Below, one piece after another: positions 48,943 through 57,274 of a DNA stretch of 64,000 bases. The stretch spans positions 62,001-126,000 of the forward strand of contig NZ_JBGCCT010000031.1 of assembly GCF_041260665.1 (NCBI RefSeq), written 5' to 3'. The notes beneath the pieces were generated by a model. It made no database searches. It saw only the letters and a program-made list of their open reading frames with translations, and was not told where the DNA came from. Numbering within the stretch: position 1 is the first letter of the stretch; each line of letters starts with the position of its first letter. A program made the position numbers and the translations under genes. Source of the stretch: Catenulispora sp. GP43 (GTDB lineage Bacteria > Actinomycetota > Actinomycetes > Streptomycetales > Catenulisporaceae).

Positions 48943-50277
48943 ATGGCACACAACGATCCGCAGGCACTCAGAATCCTCCCCTTCCGAGGACTGCGGTTCG
49001 CACCGGACCGGGTCCGCGACCCGTCGGCGGTCACTTCGCCACCGTACGACATGATCGGTCCGGATGAGGCCAGGCGGCTGGCCGACATCGAGGAGCACAA
49101 CGTCGTGCGGCTGATCCTGGCCGCGCCGGAGGAACTGGCCGGCGGGCCCGGCGCGCCGGCGCGCTATCACCGGGCGGCGACGTCGCTGCGGTCGTGGATC
49201 GACGACGGGGCGCTGCGGCAGGACGACGAGCCGGCGTTCTACGTGTACGAGCAGACCGGGCGCGGGGGCCGGCAGCGCGGGCTGATCGCCCTGGTGAAGC
49301 TCGATGACGCCGACACGGATGCCGGGCCGGACGCTGGATCGAATGCGGGTCCTCACGCGAGCGCCGCCGAGCCCGCCCCGGCCCACCGCGCGATCCTGCC
49401 GCACGAGGCCGTGACCGACTCGGTGGTGGCCGACCGCGTGGCCCAGATGCGCGCTACCGAAGCCCACATCGAACCGATCCTGCTCACCTACGAAGGCGAC
49501 CGCACCGTCTCGGACCTGCTGGACGCCGTCGCGGACCGGCACGAGCCGCTGACCGTGACCACCACCGCCGACGGCACCCGGCACCGGCTGTGGGCGCTGA
49601 CCGACCCGGCGGCCACCGACCGCATCGCCGCCGACCTGCTCGGGCACCGCGCCCTCATCGCCGACGGCCACCACCGCCACGCCGCCTACCGCCTCCTGCG
49701 CGCCGAACGCGGCGGCGGCCCGGCGGCGTACGGCCTGGCCCTGCTGGTCGACACCAGCCGCTTCCCGCTGAGCCTGCACGCGATCCACCGCGTCCTGCCG
49801 CACGTCCCCCTGGCCACGGCGGTGACGCAGGCCGGCAAGGTCTTCACGGTCCGCCAGACCCCCGACCCGCACCACGCCCTGGACGCGATCCCCGCCGGCG
49901 AACACGCCTTCGTCCTGTCGGACGGCACGACGCACTACCTGCTCACCGCCCCCGACCCGGCGGTCCTGGCCGAGACCATCCCCGCGGACAAGCCCGCCGC
50001 CTGGCGCGCCCTGGACGCCACGGTGCTGCACCACGTCCTGGTCGAGGCGATCTGGCAGCTCCCGGACACCCCCGAGGAAGTCCGCTTCGACCACGACCCG
50101 GTGCACGCGGTCGCCGAGGCGGCGCGCATCGGCGGCACCGCGGTCCTGCTGCGGCCGACCACCGAGGACGTGGTGCGCCAGCTGGCCGGGGCCGGGGTGC
50201 TGATGCCGCGCAAGTCGACCGCCTTCGGGCCCAAGCCGGCGACCGGGCTGGTGATGCGGCTGCTGGCCGAGGATTAG
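48943..50277 (+). CDS. DUF1015-family protein
   Basis: This 444-aa cytosolic protein belongs to the DUF1015 family, whose function is uncharacterised, although a metal- or ligand-binding fold is likely. Landmarks are ILPFRGLRFAPDRV, the N-terminal TSPPYDMIGPDEARRLADIE, the strongly conserved ALIADGHHRHAAYRLLRAER, and the late HHVLVEAIWQLPDTPEEVRF. A low-complexity insert at about 120-150 is rich in A, D and P and probably disordered. Its start is set by the leaderless box at 48931. It is convergent with the PmoA-like gene. Confidence 0.88.
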   Translation: MAHNDPQALRILPFRGLRFAPDRVRDPSAVTSPPYDMIGPDEARRLADIEEHNVVRLILAAPEELAGGPGAPARYHRAATSLRSWIDDGALRQDDEPAFYVYEQTGRGGRQRGLIALVKLDDADTDAGPDAGSNAGPHASAAEPAPAHRAILPHEAVTDSVVADRVAQMRATEAHIEPILLTYEGDRTVSDLLDAVADRHEPLTVTTTADGTRHRLWALTDPAATDRIAADLLGHRALIADGHHRHAAYRLLRAERGGGPAAYGLALLVDTSRFPLSLHAIHRVLPHVPLATAVTQAGKVFTVRQTPDPHHALDAIPAGEHAFVLSDGTTHYLLTAPDPAVLAETIPADKPAAWRALDATVLHHVLVEAIWQLPDTPEEVRFDHDPVHAVAEAARIGGTAVLLRPTTEDVVRQLAGAGVLMPRKSTAFGPKPATGLVMRLLAED

Positions 50278-50278
50278 G

Positions 50279-50302
50279 CCGGCAGGGCAGGGCAGGGCAG
50301 GG
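50279..50302. repeat. Short GGGCA tandem repeat
   Basis: GGCAGGGCAGGGCAGGGCAG is four tandem copies of a 5-bp unit just after the DUF1015 stop. Partial copies follow to about 50345. It lies in the 68-bp gap between two convergent genes and has no visible function. Confidence 0.6.
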
Positions 50303-50345
50303 CCGGACCGCCAGGGCAGAGCCGGACCGCCCGCGCGCCAGGGCG

Positions 50346-51278
50346 TCACAGCCCTCGCAGAAACTCCCCGATCCGCTCCCGCGACCAGGCCCCGTCCGCG
50401 ATCACCACCCGGTACCCCACCGCCAGCCGCTCCCCCGCCGCCAGTACCCGCGGCCGCCGGAACGCCAGCGACGGGTTCACCCCCGGGTAGTCGTCGCTGC
50501 GCACGAACCACTCCGGCGGCGCCCCGTCCGGGATGAACAGCAGGGTCGCGAAGCCGTCGCGCTCGTCGAACTCGCCGATGTACGCCAGCCACGGCGCGCG
50601 CTCCCCCATCAGCGCCTCGGCCCCTTCCAAGCCGTTCCCGGCCAGGACCCGGCCGCCGGTGAACGACCGGGGCCCGCGCCAGAAGAAGCCGCAGTAGCCG
50701 GCCTGGTCGCGGCCGAGCACCGTCGGGCTCTTGAACGCCACCGGGTCGGCGCCGAGCGTTCGCAGTTCGCTGCGGAACTCCAGCGTCCAGCAACCCGCCG
50801 CCGGGTTCACATCGCGGACCGCGAACGAGCGCCGCTCGGCCAGCAGCGGCACGCCGTCGGCGCCGATCCACGCCAGTTCGGCGGCGATCGTGTCGTCGAC
50901 CAGCACCTGGAACGCGCCGGCGGCGACGCGGCCCACGTCGCCGAGGTCGACGTAGCCGAGGCCGTCGACATAACTCGGGCCGCCCCAGAAGTTGGTGCCC
51001 GCCGCGTGCGGCACCGCCATGGTCAGCCCCTTGTGCCAGCGGTGGTCGTGCGGCCGGTGCCCGGTCACCACGCCGCCGGACAGCGTCCGCAGCGGATGCA
51101 GGTACGGCGTGCGGCACTCGCGGGCCGGGACGGCCTGGTCGGCGAACCGGGCGCGCAATACCTCGACCGGGCCGGCCTGGGCTTCGACGCCGGCACCGAC
51201 GCTGACGCCGACGCTGACCTGGTCGTCGTTTACGCTCACGGCAGTTGCGGCCGTCAGCGCGGCGTCCGAGGCGGTCAC
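50346..51278 (-). CDS. PmoA-like (DUF6807) protein
   Basis: This 310-aa beta-rich soluble protein resembles the family annotated as PmoA/DUF6807, often found in sugar-catabolic loci. The diagnostic block is RPHDHRWHKGLTMAVPHAAG with NFWGGPSYVDGLGYVD, whose His residues suggest metal or sugar binding. Later conserved parts are CGFFWRGPRSFTGGRVLAG and APWLAYIGEFDERDGFATLL. It has no signal peptide. GTG 51278 follows GGGAGGG. It is divergent from a Gfo/Idh/MocA oxidoreductase across a 78-bp region that contains a LacI operator. The pair probably acts in oxidative modification or removal of a sugar derivative. Confidence 0.82.
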   Translation of the reverse strand: MTASDAALTAATAVSVNDDQVSVGVSVGAGVEAQAGPVEVLRARFADQAVPARECRTPYLHPLRTLSGGVVTGHRPHDHRWHKGLTMAVPHAAGTNFWGGPSYVDGLGYVDLGDVGRVAAGAFQVLVDDTIAAELAWIGADGVPLLAERRSFAVRDVNPAAGCWTLEFRSELRTLGADPVAFKSPTVLGRDQAGYCGFFWRGPRSFTGGRVLAGNGLEGAEALMGERAPWLAYIGEFDERDGFATLLFIPDGAPPEWFVRSDDYPGVNPSLAFRRPRVLAAGERLAVGYRVVIADGAWSRERIGEFLRGL

Positions 51279-51304
51279 TTGCCCTCCCGGCTTTGCTAGT
51301 CTTC

Positions 51305-51322
51305 ATGTGACCGTTCACGAGA
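51305..51322. promoter_or_regulatory. LacI operator, site A (PmoA/Gfo divergent promoter)
   Basis: ATGTGACCGTTCACGAGA is identical over 18 bases to site B upstream of the ABC-transporter operon. The core GTGA-CCGT-TCAC (51307-51318) has inverted half-sites and a central CG. Placed in the divergent promoter, it can control both genes. Confidence 0.8.
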
Positions 51323-51356
51323 ACGACCCGAAGCAGATCTTCACGGAGGTGGTCAC

Positions 51357-52571
51357 GTGCGTCAACCCCCGACCGTCGAACCCCCGGCGGTCGAACCCCC
51401 GACCGTCGAACGCCCGACCGTCGCCCTGGTCGGCGTCCACGGTCACGGCCGGTGGCACGCGCGCCGCATCGCAGAGCTCGAACAGGCGGGCCGGCTGCGG
51501 CTGGCCGCGGTCGCCGACCCGCGTCCGCCCGAGCCCGGCACCGTGCCGGAGGGCGTCGCCCGGTACGCGACCCTGGAGGACCTGCTGGCCGCCGCGCCGC
51601 CGGACATCACACTCATCGCCACACCCACCCCCACCCACTTCGCCCTCGCCGAGGCCGCCCTGCGCGCCGGCTCCGACGTACTGCTGGAGAAGCCCCCGGT
51701 CACCGGCCTGGCCGAACTGGCGGCGCTGCGCGCGACCGCCGCCCGGACCGGCCGGATCGTGCAGGTCGGCTTCCAGTCGCTGGGCTCGGCCGCGCTGCCG
51801 GCGCTGCGCACCCTGATGGCCGACGGCACGATCGGCGAGGTCACCGGCGTCGGGGCGGCCGGGGCGTGGTGCCGGCCGGAGACGTACTGGCGGCGCGCGC
51901 CGTGGGCCGGGAAGCGCTGGATGAACGGGGTGCCGGCGCTGGACGGCGCGCTGACCAACCCGTTCGCGCACGCGGTCGTCACGGCGCTGGCCGTGCTGGG
52001 CGAGGACGCGATGGCGCAGGTCCCGGAGCGCACGCGACTGGAGTTGTTCCACGCGAACCCCGTCGAGGCCGACGACACCTCGGCGGTCCGGATCGAGCTG
52101 CCGGGCGCGCCACCGATCCTGGTCGCGGTTTCGGTGTGCGCGCCGAAGGCCGCCGAGATCGATCCGTGGGTGCGGGTGCAGGGCACGGAGGGTGAGGCGG
52201 TGTTCCACTACACGGCCGGGCGACTAAGCGTCTCCCGTTTTAACTCCGGTGTGAGTACTGGCGTTGAGGAACTGAGCCAGGCCTTCCCCGAGGCCGACCT
52301 GCTGGCGAACCTCCTGGACCACCGCGCGCGCCCCGACGAGGTGCCGTTGATGGTCCCGTTGGAGGACACGATCGGCTTCACGGCCGTGCTGGAGGCGGTG
52401 CGGGACGCGCCCGAGCCGCGGGCGATCGCCCCCGAACACGTCCGGGTCGAGGACTCCGAGGTAGGACGGGCGACGACGGTGCCCGGCATCGTCGACCTCG
52501 TGCAGGCCTGCGCACGTGGTCAACTGCTGTTCTCCGAAGCCGGTGCCCCTTGGGCACTTCCCGATCACTGA
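51357..52571 (+). CDS. Gfo/Idh/MocA-family oxidoreductase
   Basis: This is a 404-aa NAD(P)-dependent dehydrogenase acting on sugars or inositols. The Rossmann fold reads VALVGVHGHGRWHARRIAEL with LRLAAVADPRPPEP, the conserved E-K-P motif is in AGSDVLLEKPPVTGLAELAA, and the substrate domain has AGKRWMNGVPALDGALTNPF and AHAVVTALAVLG. The start GTG 51357 follows GGAGG by 7 nt. The first 20 residues are a Pro-Thr-Val-Glu repeat encoded by imperfect 15-bp units (51364-51423), which is unusual for the family. Control is through operator site A. Confidence 0.9.
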   Translation: MRQPPTVEPPAVEPPTVERPTVALVGVHGHGRWHARRIAELEQAGRLRLAAVADPRPPEPGTVPEGVARYATLEDLLAAAPPDITLIATPTPTHFALAEAALRAGSDVLLEKPPVTGLAELAALRATAARTGRIVQVGFQSLGSAALPALRTLMADGTIGEVTGVGAAGAWCRPETYWRRAPWAGKRWMNGVPALDGALTNPFAHAVVTALAVLGEDAMAQVPERTRLELFHANPVEADDTSAVRIELPGAPPILVAVSVCAPKAAEIDPWVRVQGTEGEAVFHYTAGRLSVSRFNSGVSTGVEELSQAFPEADLLANLLDHRARPDEVPLMVPLEDTIGFTAVLEAVRDAPEPRAIAPEHVRVEDSEVGRATTVPGIVDLVQACARGQLLFSEAGAPWALPDH

Positions 52572-52614
52572 ACGGACACCTCGCGGTCGGCGGCCTGCGT
52601 TATGGTCGCCGGCC

Positions 52615-53811
52615 ATGGGAATAGCCGAAAGACTGTTCGGGTCAGCCCGCGACCGATTCGGTAAACAGGTCGCGGCCCGGGTCAGGACCGTGGACTCCGT
52701 GGTGTGCGCCGACTACGACCCGGAGAAGTTCCAGGTGGTGTATCGGGGGGCTCAGAGCGGCGAGCCGGCGGTCATCAACCTGGAGACGGTCTTCCGCGAG
52801 AGCCAGGGCGCGCCGGGGGCGGTGCGCAGAGCCGCCATCGGCCGGCTGGTCGACGTCGCCGCGCTGCCGCCGACGCCGGACCGCTGGGACGACGTGCAGT
52901 CCGCGGTGCGGCCCGTCCTGCGTCCGATCCCGGCCGACCCGAAGTTCGACATCGTCAGCCGGCCGGCCGGGCTGTACCTGGCGGAGATGCTGGTCGTCGA
53001 CACCCCGTCGGCGATGCGCTACGCCGGCCGCGCGGACCTGGCGCGCTGGGGCGTCGGCGCCGAGGAGGCGTTCGACACCGCGCACCGGAACATGGCCCGC
53101 ACGGTCACCACGTCCCTGGACGAGGCGCGCCGCCGCGAGGGCAGCACCGAGCCGACCCGCCTGACCGACAACGGCGACGCCTACCTGACCTCCCTGCCGC
53201 TGATCCAGGGCTGGCTGGAAACGGTTCGGCGCATCGCCGGCGCCCGCCCCCTGGCCTTCCCGGTCAGCAACAACACCCTGCTGCTCGCCTACGAGACCGC
53301 CGACGCCGAGGCCCTGGCCAAGGCCTTCGAGGTCGCCGAGCGCGAATGGCGCGAGGCCGCCCGCCCGATCAGCCCGGCCCCGCTGACCGTCGACGAGGAC
53401 GGCACGGTGATCCTGTACCAGGCCCCGAAGGACCACCCGGCGCACCCGGCGGTCAAGCACGCGCAGATCCTGCTCGCGATGGACGCCTACGGCCCGCAGA
53501 CGGAGTACCTGCGCGGCACCGCCGGCTCCGCCGACCCCTTCCCCGCCGCCCTGAAGGGCTTCCGCGACCCGGCCGGCGCAGAGGTGACGGCCGCGTCCTG
53601 GGCCGACGGCGACAGCTCGCTGCTGCCGCAGGCGGACCTGGTCGTCTTCCCGAAGCGCGACGAGGAGATGCTGATGGTGCCCTGGTCGGTGGTCGCCGAG
53701 GAGGCCGGACTGACGCCCGCCGAGGGCTACCACCCGGCGCGGTACCGGGTCGGCGGCTGGCCGGAGGCCGACGTGATGGAGCGGATGGCGAAGCTCGCGG
53801 CGCAGGCTTGA
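52615..53811 (+). CDS. DUF1444-like protein
   Basis: This 398-aa soluble protein has the pattern of the DUF1444 (YtpQ-like) family of unknown function. The most telling segment is LYLAEMLVVDTPSAMRYAGR, then ADLARWGVGAEEAFDTAHRN, where family members read V-x-D-T-P-x-S-x-R-Y-V and L-x-x-W-G. A second half (AKAFEVAEREWREAARPISP) contains sequence compatible with a regulatory domain. ATG 52615 is preceded by TATGGT (52601-52606) and 8 nt, another leaderless arrangement. The longer in-frame reading to 52516 overlaps the oxidoreductase and is rejected. Confidence 0.75.
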   Translation: MGIAERLFGSARDRFGKQVAARVRTVDSVVCADYDPEKFQVVYRGAQSGEPAVINLETVFRESQGAPGAVRRAAIGRLVDVAALPPTPDRWDDVQSAVRPVLRPIPADPKFDIVSRPAGLYLAEMLVVDTPSAMRYAGRADLARWGVGAEEAFDTAHRNMARTVTTSLDEARRREGSTEPTRLTDNGDAYLTSLPLIQGWLETVRRIAGARPLAFPVSNNTLLLAYETADAEALAKAFEVAEREWREAARPISPAPLTVDEDGTVILYQAPKDHPAHPAVKHAQILLAMDAYGPQTEYLRGTAGSADPFPAALKGFRDPAGAEVTAASWADGDSSLLPQADLVVFPKRDEEMLMVPWSVVAEEAGLTPAEGYHPARYRVGGWPEADVMERMAKLAAQA

Positions 53812-53942
53812 GGGGCGGCCGGCAGCAGGAGCGCGCGGCGGCCTGGGCGGGCCGGCCGGCACCGCACAGGGGTCTGCCCTCGTGACAGACCACTGCTCGG
53901 ACGCTACGCGGAAGCGCTTACAGTTCACTTACCGATTCGGGG

Positions 53943-53948
53943 TAGCCT
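53943..53948 (+). promoter_or_regulatory. Leaderless -10 box (TAGCCT)
   Basis: TAGCCT is followed by 6 nt and GTG 53955, fixing the start of the cyclophilin lipoprotein. Confidence 0.6.
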
Positions 53949-53954
53949 GCCCCC

Positions 53955-54695
53955 GTGCATATACCTCGACGTCACGGGATCGGCATAATCGCCGCAGTGA
54001 GCGGGCTGCTGCTGGCGGGCTGCGCCTCCTCCGGCACGATCGGCTCGGCGGCCGGATCCCCGGCGTCTTCCGGGAGTACGGCCTCCGCCCCGGCTTCGAC
54101 CTCGGGCTCGTCCTCCGACTCGCCGTCGGACACGACCTCCGCCTCGACGTCCGCCCCGGCGGCCAATCCCACGAGCTGGTCCAGCGAGCCGCCGATGACG
54201 ATCGACCCGGCGAAGAAGTACACGATGACCCTCCACACGAACCAGGGCGACATCGTCATCGCACTCAACGCCGCGAAGGCGCCGCACACGGTGAACTCCT
54301 TCGACTTCCTGGCCGGTCAGAAGTTCTTCGACGGAAGCCACTGCCACCGCCTGACGACCCAGGGCATCTACGTGCTCCAGTGCGGCGACCCGACCGGGAC
54401 CGGCACGGGCGGCCCCGGCTACCAGTTCAAGGACGAGAACCTGAACGGCGCCGCCTACCCGGCCGGCACCGCGGCGATGGCCAACGCCGGGCCGAACACC
54501 AACGGCAGCCAGTTCTTCCTGGTCTACAAGGACACCACGCTGCCGCCGAGCTACACGCCCTTCGGCACCATCACCTCCGGCCTGGACGTCGTGACCAAGA
54601 TCGCCGCCGGCGGCGACGACGAGTCCAACGGCGCCGGCGACGGGCGTCCGAAGATCGACGTCGTGCTCGAGGGCGTCACCGTCACCGCGGGCTGA
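53955..54695 (+). CDS. Cyclophilin-type peptidyl-prolyl isomerase, lipoprotein
   Basis: This is a 246-aa exported cis-trans prolyl isomerase anchored to the membrane as a lipoprotein. The signal peptide ends in the lipobox LLLAGC (Cys at about residue 23). A Ser/Ala/Thr-rich linker of about 55 residues follows. The cyclophilin domain (about 85-245) has NQGDIVIALNAAKAPHTVNS, FDGSHCHRLTTQGIYVLQCG, GAAYPAGTAAMANAGPNTNG and SQFFLVYKD, the last matching the catalytic Q-F-F motif. It is presumably a folding helper outside the membrane. It is flanked by the sugar-catabolic genes but is probably independent of them. Confidence 0.92.
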   Translation: MHIPRRHGIGIIAAVSGLLLAGCASSGTIGSAAGSPASSGSTASAPASTSGSSSDSPSDTTSASTSAPAANPTSWSSEPPMTIDPAKKYTMTLHTNQGDIVIALNAAKAPHTVNSFDFLAGQKFFDGSHCHRLTTQGIYVLQCGDPTGTGTGGPGYQFKDENLNGAAYPAGTAAMANAGPNTNGSQFFLVYKDTTLPPSYTPFGTITSGLDVVTKIAAGGDDESNGAGDGRPKIDVVLEGVTVTAG

Positions 54696-54749
54696 GGCGC
54701 CTCTCGCCCCCGCCCGCCGTCCGGTTCCCCACCTCTACCCCCGCCGCCT

Positions 54750-55781
54750 CTACCCCCGCCGCACCGGCGCCGTCGACTCCCGCACCACCAGCTGGCTCGG
54801 CAGCACCGCCGGCACCGGCGCCACCTTCGTCCCGCGCAGCATCCCGATCAGCGTCCGGGCCGCGCGCTGGCCGAGTTCGGAGCTGAAGATGCGCACCGTC
54901 GTCAGCGCCGGCGTCAGCAGGGCGGCCGTCGGGGTGTCGTCGAAGCCGACGACCGACACCTCGTGCGGGACGTCGATGCCGCGTTCGCGCAGCAGCCGCA
55001 TCGCGCCGATGGCCATCGCGTCGTTGAAGGCCAGGACCGCGGTCGGGGCCTCGGTCCGGTCGAACAGGCCGACGGCCGCCTCATAGCCCGATTCCAGGGA
55101 GAAGGCGCCGGTGGCGATCAGGTCCTCGTCCAGCGGCACTCCGGCGTCGGCGGCCGCGCGGCGGCAGCCGCGCAGGCGCGCCTGCTGGGCCAGGTTGGCC
55201 GGGTCGTCGCCGGCGATCAGCGCGATGCGGCGGTGGCCCAGGGCCAGCAGGTGCTGGGTCGCGCCGTAGGCGCCGCTCTCGTCGTCGGGCTGGACCGAGG
55301 GCACGGCCAGGGCCACATGCCCGATGGCCACCACCGGGTAGCCGGCCTCCAGCAGGAGCCCGATGCCCTCGTCGCCCATGCCGGCCTCGACGATGACCCC
55401 GTCCACCGCGCGCTGGCGCACCATGCGGCGGTGCGCGGACAGCGCCGGGTCCTCGTCGTTGGGGCTGGAGACCAGCAGGCTGTAGTCGTGCTCGGCGACC
55501 ACCCGGTCCACCCCGCCGATGGTCTGCAGGAAGTGCGCGTTCGCGAAGGTCACGTCGACCGGGAACGGCAGCACCAGCCCGATGGTGTCGGTGCGGGCGC
55601 GGGCCAGCGAGCGGGCGGCGACGCTGGGCCGGTAGTTGAGGTCGCGCATGGCGGCCAGGACGCGGTCGCGGGTCTGCTGGGCGACGCCGTCGGCGTCGTT
55701 GATGACCCGCGAGACGGTCTGGTAGGACACGCCGGCCTTCTCGGCCACGTGCCGCATGGTGATCTGTCCCGTGGATTTCAT
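54750..55781 (-). CDS. LacI-family repressor of the sugar locus
   Basis: This is a 343-aa LacI/GalR protein. The helix-turn-helix reads TMRHVAEKAGVSYQTVSRVI with NDADGVAQQTRDRVLAAMRD, the hinge is LNYRPSVAARSLARAR, and the effector domain has IGLVLPFPVDVTFANAHFLQ, TAVLAFNDAMAIGAMRLLRE and VSVVGFDDTPTAALLTPALT. ATG 55781 is preferred over GTG 55793. The 12 bases between them are exactly an operator copy (site C), so the extended start would read through it. It is divergent from the ABC importer operon, which carries site B, and it probably also controls site A. Confidence 0.92.
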   Translation of the reverse strand: MKSTGQITMRHVAEKAGVSYQTVSRVINDADGVAQQTRDRVLAAMRDLNYRPSVAARSLARARTDTIGLVLPFPVDVTFANAHFLQTIGGVDRVVAEHDYSLLVSSPNDEDPALSAHRRMVRQRAVDGVIVEAGMGDEGIGLLLEAGYPVVAIGHVALAVPSVQPDDESGAYGATQHLLALGHRRIALIAGDDPANLAQQARLRGCRRAAADAGVPLDEDLIATGAFSLESGYEAAVGLFDRTEAPTAVLAFNDAMAIGAMRLLRERGIDVPHEVSVVGFDDTPTAALLTPALTTVRIFSSELGQRAARTLIGMLRGTKVAPVPAVLPSQLVVRESTAPVRRG

Positions 55782-55794
55782 GTCACCGTTCACG
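55780..55794. promoter_or_regulatory. LacI operator, site C (own promoter)
   Basis: ATGTCACCGTTCACG (plus strand) differs from sites A and B at one base (GTCA for GTGA). It abuts the repressor ATG, so binding would block initiation of its own gene. Confidence 0.7.
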
Positions 55795-55913
55795 CTATCG
55801 CACGCAAACCGTGTCGCGACAGAGGATCCGACGACACGGCGTCGTCGCGGCGTGCGCTTCGGTTAACACTCTTGACGTCTGTCAATCGGCTCCCCTAGGG
55901 TCCCCGGCAAGTA

Positions 55914-55931
55914 ATGTGACCGTTCACGAGA
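55914..55931. promoter_or_regulatory. LacI operator, site B (ABC importer promoter)
   Basis: ATGTGACCGTTCACGAGA, identical to site A, ends 8 nt before the ATG of the substrate-binding lipoprotein. Repressor here would shut off the importer operon. Confidence 0.82.
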
Positions 55932-55939
55932 GGCCGACC

Positions 55940-57256
55940 ATGAAGGTTCCCGAAAGGACACGCCCGAGCATGCTGCGCTCCGGCGCCGTGCTGGCCGCTG
56001 CCGCGCTCGCCCTCACCGCCTGCGCGAGCAACGGGGGCAGCGCGGGCGGCGGCGGGGGCGGCAAGATCACGCTGCGGATCACCTGGTGGGGCAATCCCGC
56101 CCGGGCCAAGGCCACCCAGGACGCGATCACCCTGTTCGAGAAGGCGCACCCGGACATCTCGGTGCAGACCCAGCCCGGTGCTTACACCGGCTACTACGAC
56201 AAGCTCAACACCCAGGTGACCGCCGGCGACGCCCCGGACGTCTTCCAGGTGGACACCGTCGCCAAGTACGCCGCGAAGAACGCCCTGGTGGACCTGTCGA
56301 CGCAGAGCGCGGTCCTGAACACCGGCAAGATCGACCAGTCCTATCTGGCGCAGGGCTCATACAACGGCAAGCTCTACGAGGTCCCGGCCGGCTCGAACCT
56401 GTTCGCCCTGACCTACAGCGGCGACCTGGTCGCCAAGTCCGGCGTCACCGCCCCGGCCGCGGGCCTGAGCTGGCAGCAGTACGCCGCTTCGGCCAAGCAG
56501 ATCTCGGACAAGAAACTGTCCGGCACCGGCGGCCAGGTCTACGGGGCCGCCGACGACAGCGCCGCCACCCAGTCCTTCGAGATCTGGGTCCGGCAGCAGG
56601 GCGGCAACCTGTACTCGGCCGACGGCAAGAGCCTGGGCTTCACCAAGCAGACCCTCGTGGACTGGTGGAACTACTGGGCCGCGATGCGCGCCGACGGCGC
56701 CGTGCCCCCGGCGACCACCACCGAGCCCGGCGTGACCGGCGACGTCACCAAGGCCCCGATCGCCAAGGGCCAGGTGGCCATGGACCTGTACGGCACCAGC
56801 ACCACGCTGCCGGGCACCAGCTGGCAGTACGTCGCGCTGCCCGGCGAGAGCGGCCACCCCGGCGCGTACCTGAAGCGCTCGGTGAACTGGGGCGTCTACG
56901 CCAAGAGCAAGCACCCGGCCGAGGCCGCCGAGCTGATCGACTTCCTGGTGAACTCCCCCGAGGCCGGCACCGCGCAGGGCCTGACCCGCGGCGGCCCGGT
57001 GAACAGCGACGTGCTCGCCGCGCTGGCCCCGACCCTGACCGGCGACGACAAGGCCGTGGCGGCCTACGGCCAGTACGTCGCGCAGTCCGGCCACAACGCC
57101 GCCCCGCCGCCGCCGGCGCCGGCCGCGCAGCAGCAGATCGAGACCGACCTGTTCGTGCGCATGGCCGAGAACGTCTGGTTCGGCAAGTCCTCCGTGGACC
57201 AGGCCGCGCAGCAGTTCATGGACCAGGCGAACAAGCTGCTCGCACAGAGCAGCTAG
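55940..57256 (+). CDS. ABC sugar importer, substrate-binding lipoprotein
   Basis: This is a 438-aa extracellular solute-binding protein of the family 1 (CUT1) type. The lipobox ALTAC gives a lipidated Cys at about residue 30. A Gly-rich spacer leads into ITLRITWWGNPARAKATQDA, and the characteristic MAPDVF-like stretch reads VTAGDAPDVFQVDTVAKYAA. Later it has AKGQVAMDLYGTSTTLPGTS and AYLKRSVNWGVYAKSKHPAE, typical of oligosaccharide binders. It captures a sugar at the cell surface for the two permeases that follow. ATG 55940 lies 8 nt after operator B. No ATPase gene is present, so a shared ATPase encoded elsewhere must energise it. Confidence 0.93.
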   Translation: MKVPERTRPSMLRSGAVLAAAALALTACASNGGSAGGGGGGKITLRITWWGNPARAKATQDAITLFEKAHPDISVQTQPGAYTGYYDKLNTQVTAGDAPDVFQVDTVAKYAAKNALVDLSTQSAVLNTGKIDQSYLAQGSYNGKLYEVPAGSNLFALTYSGDLVAKSGVTAPAAGLSWQQYAASAKQISDKKLSGTGGQVYGAADDSAATQSFEIWVRQQGGNLYSADGKSLGFTKQTLVDWWNYWAAMRADGAVPPATTTEPGVTGDVTKAPIAKGQVAMDLYGTSTTLPGTSWQYVALPGESGHPGAYLKRSVNWGVYAKSKHPAEAAELIDFLVNSPEAGTAQGLTRGGPVNSDVLAALAPTLTGDDKAVAAYGQYVAQSGHNAAPPPPAPAAQQQIETDLFVRMAENVWFGKSSVDQAAQQFMDQANKLLAQSS

Positions 57257-57274
57257 GACGAGACCGGAATCCGC

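Noticed and set aside
54726-54765. Direct repeat CCTCTACCCCCGCCG x2 at the 3' end of the LacI gene
   Set aside because: Low-complexity C-rich duplication spanning the end of the coding region; no regulatory interpretation is supported.
55782-55793. Upstream GTG start for the LacI gene (VNGD extension)
   Set aside because: Those 12 bases form an operator copy matching sites A and B, so a start after them is more plausible.
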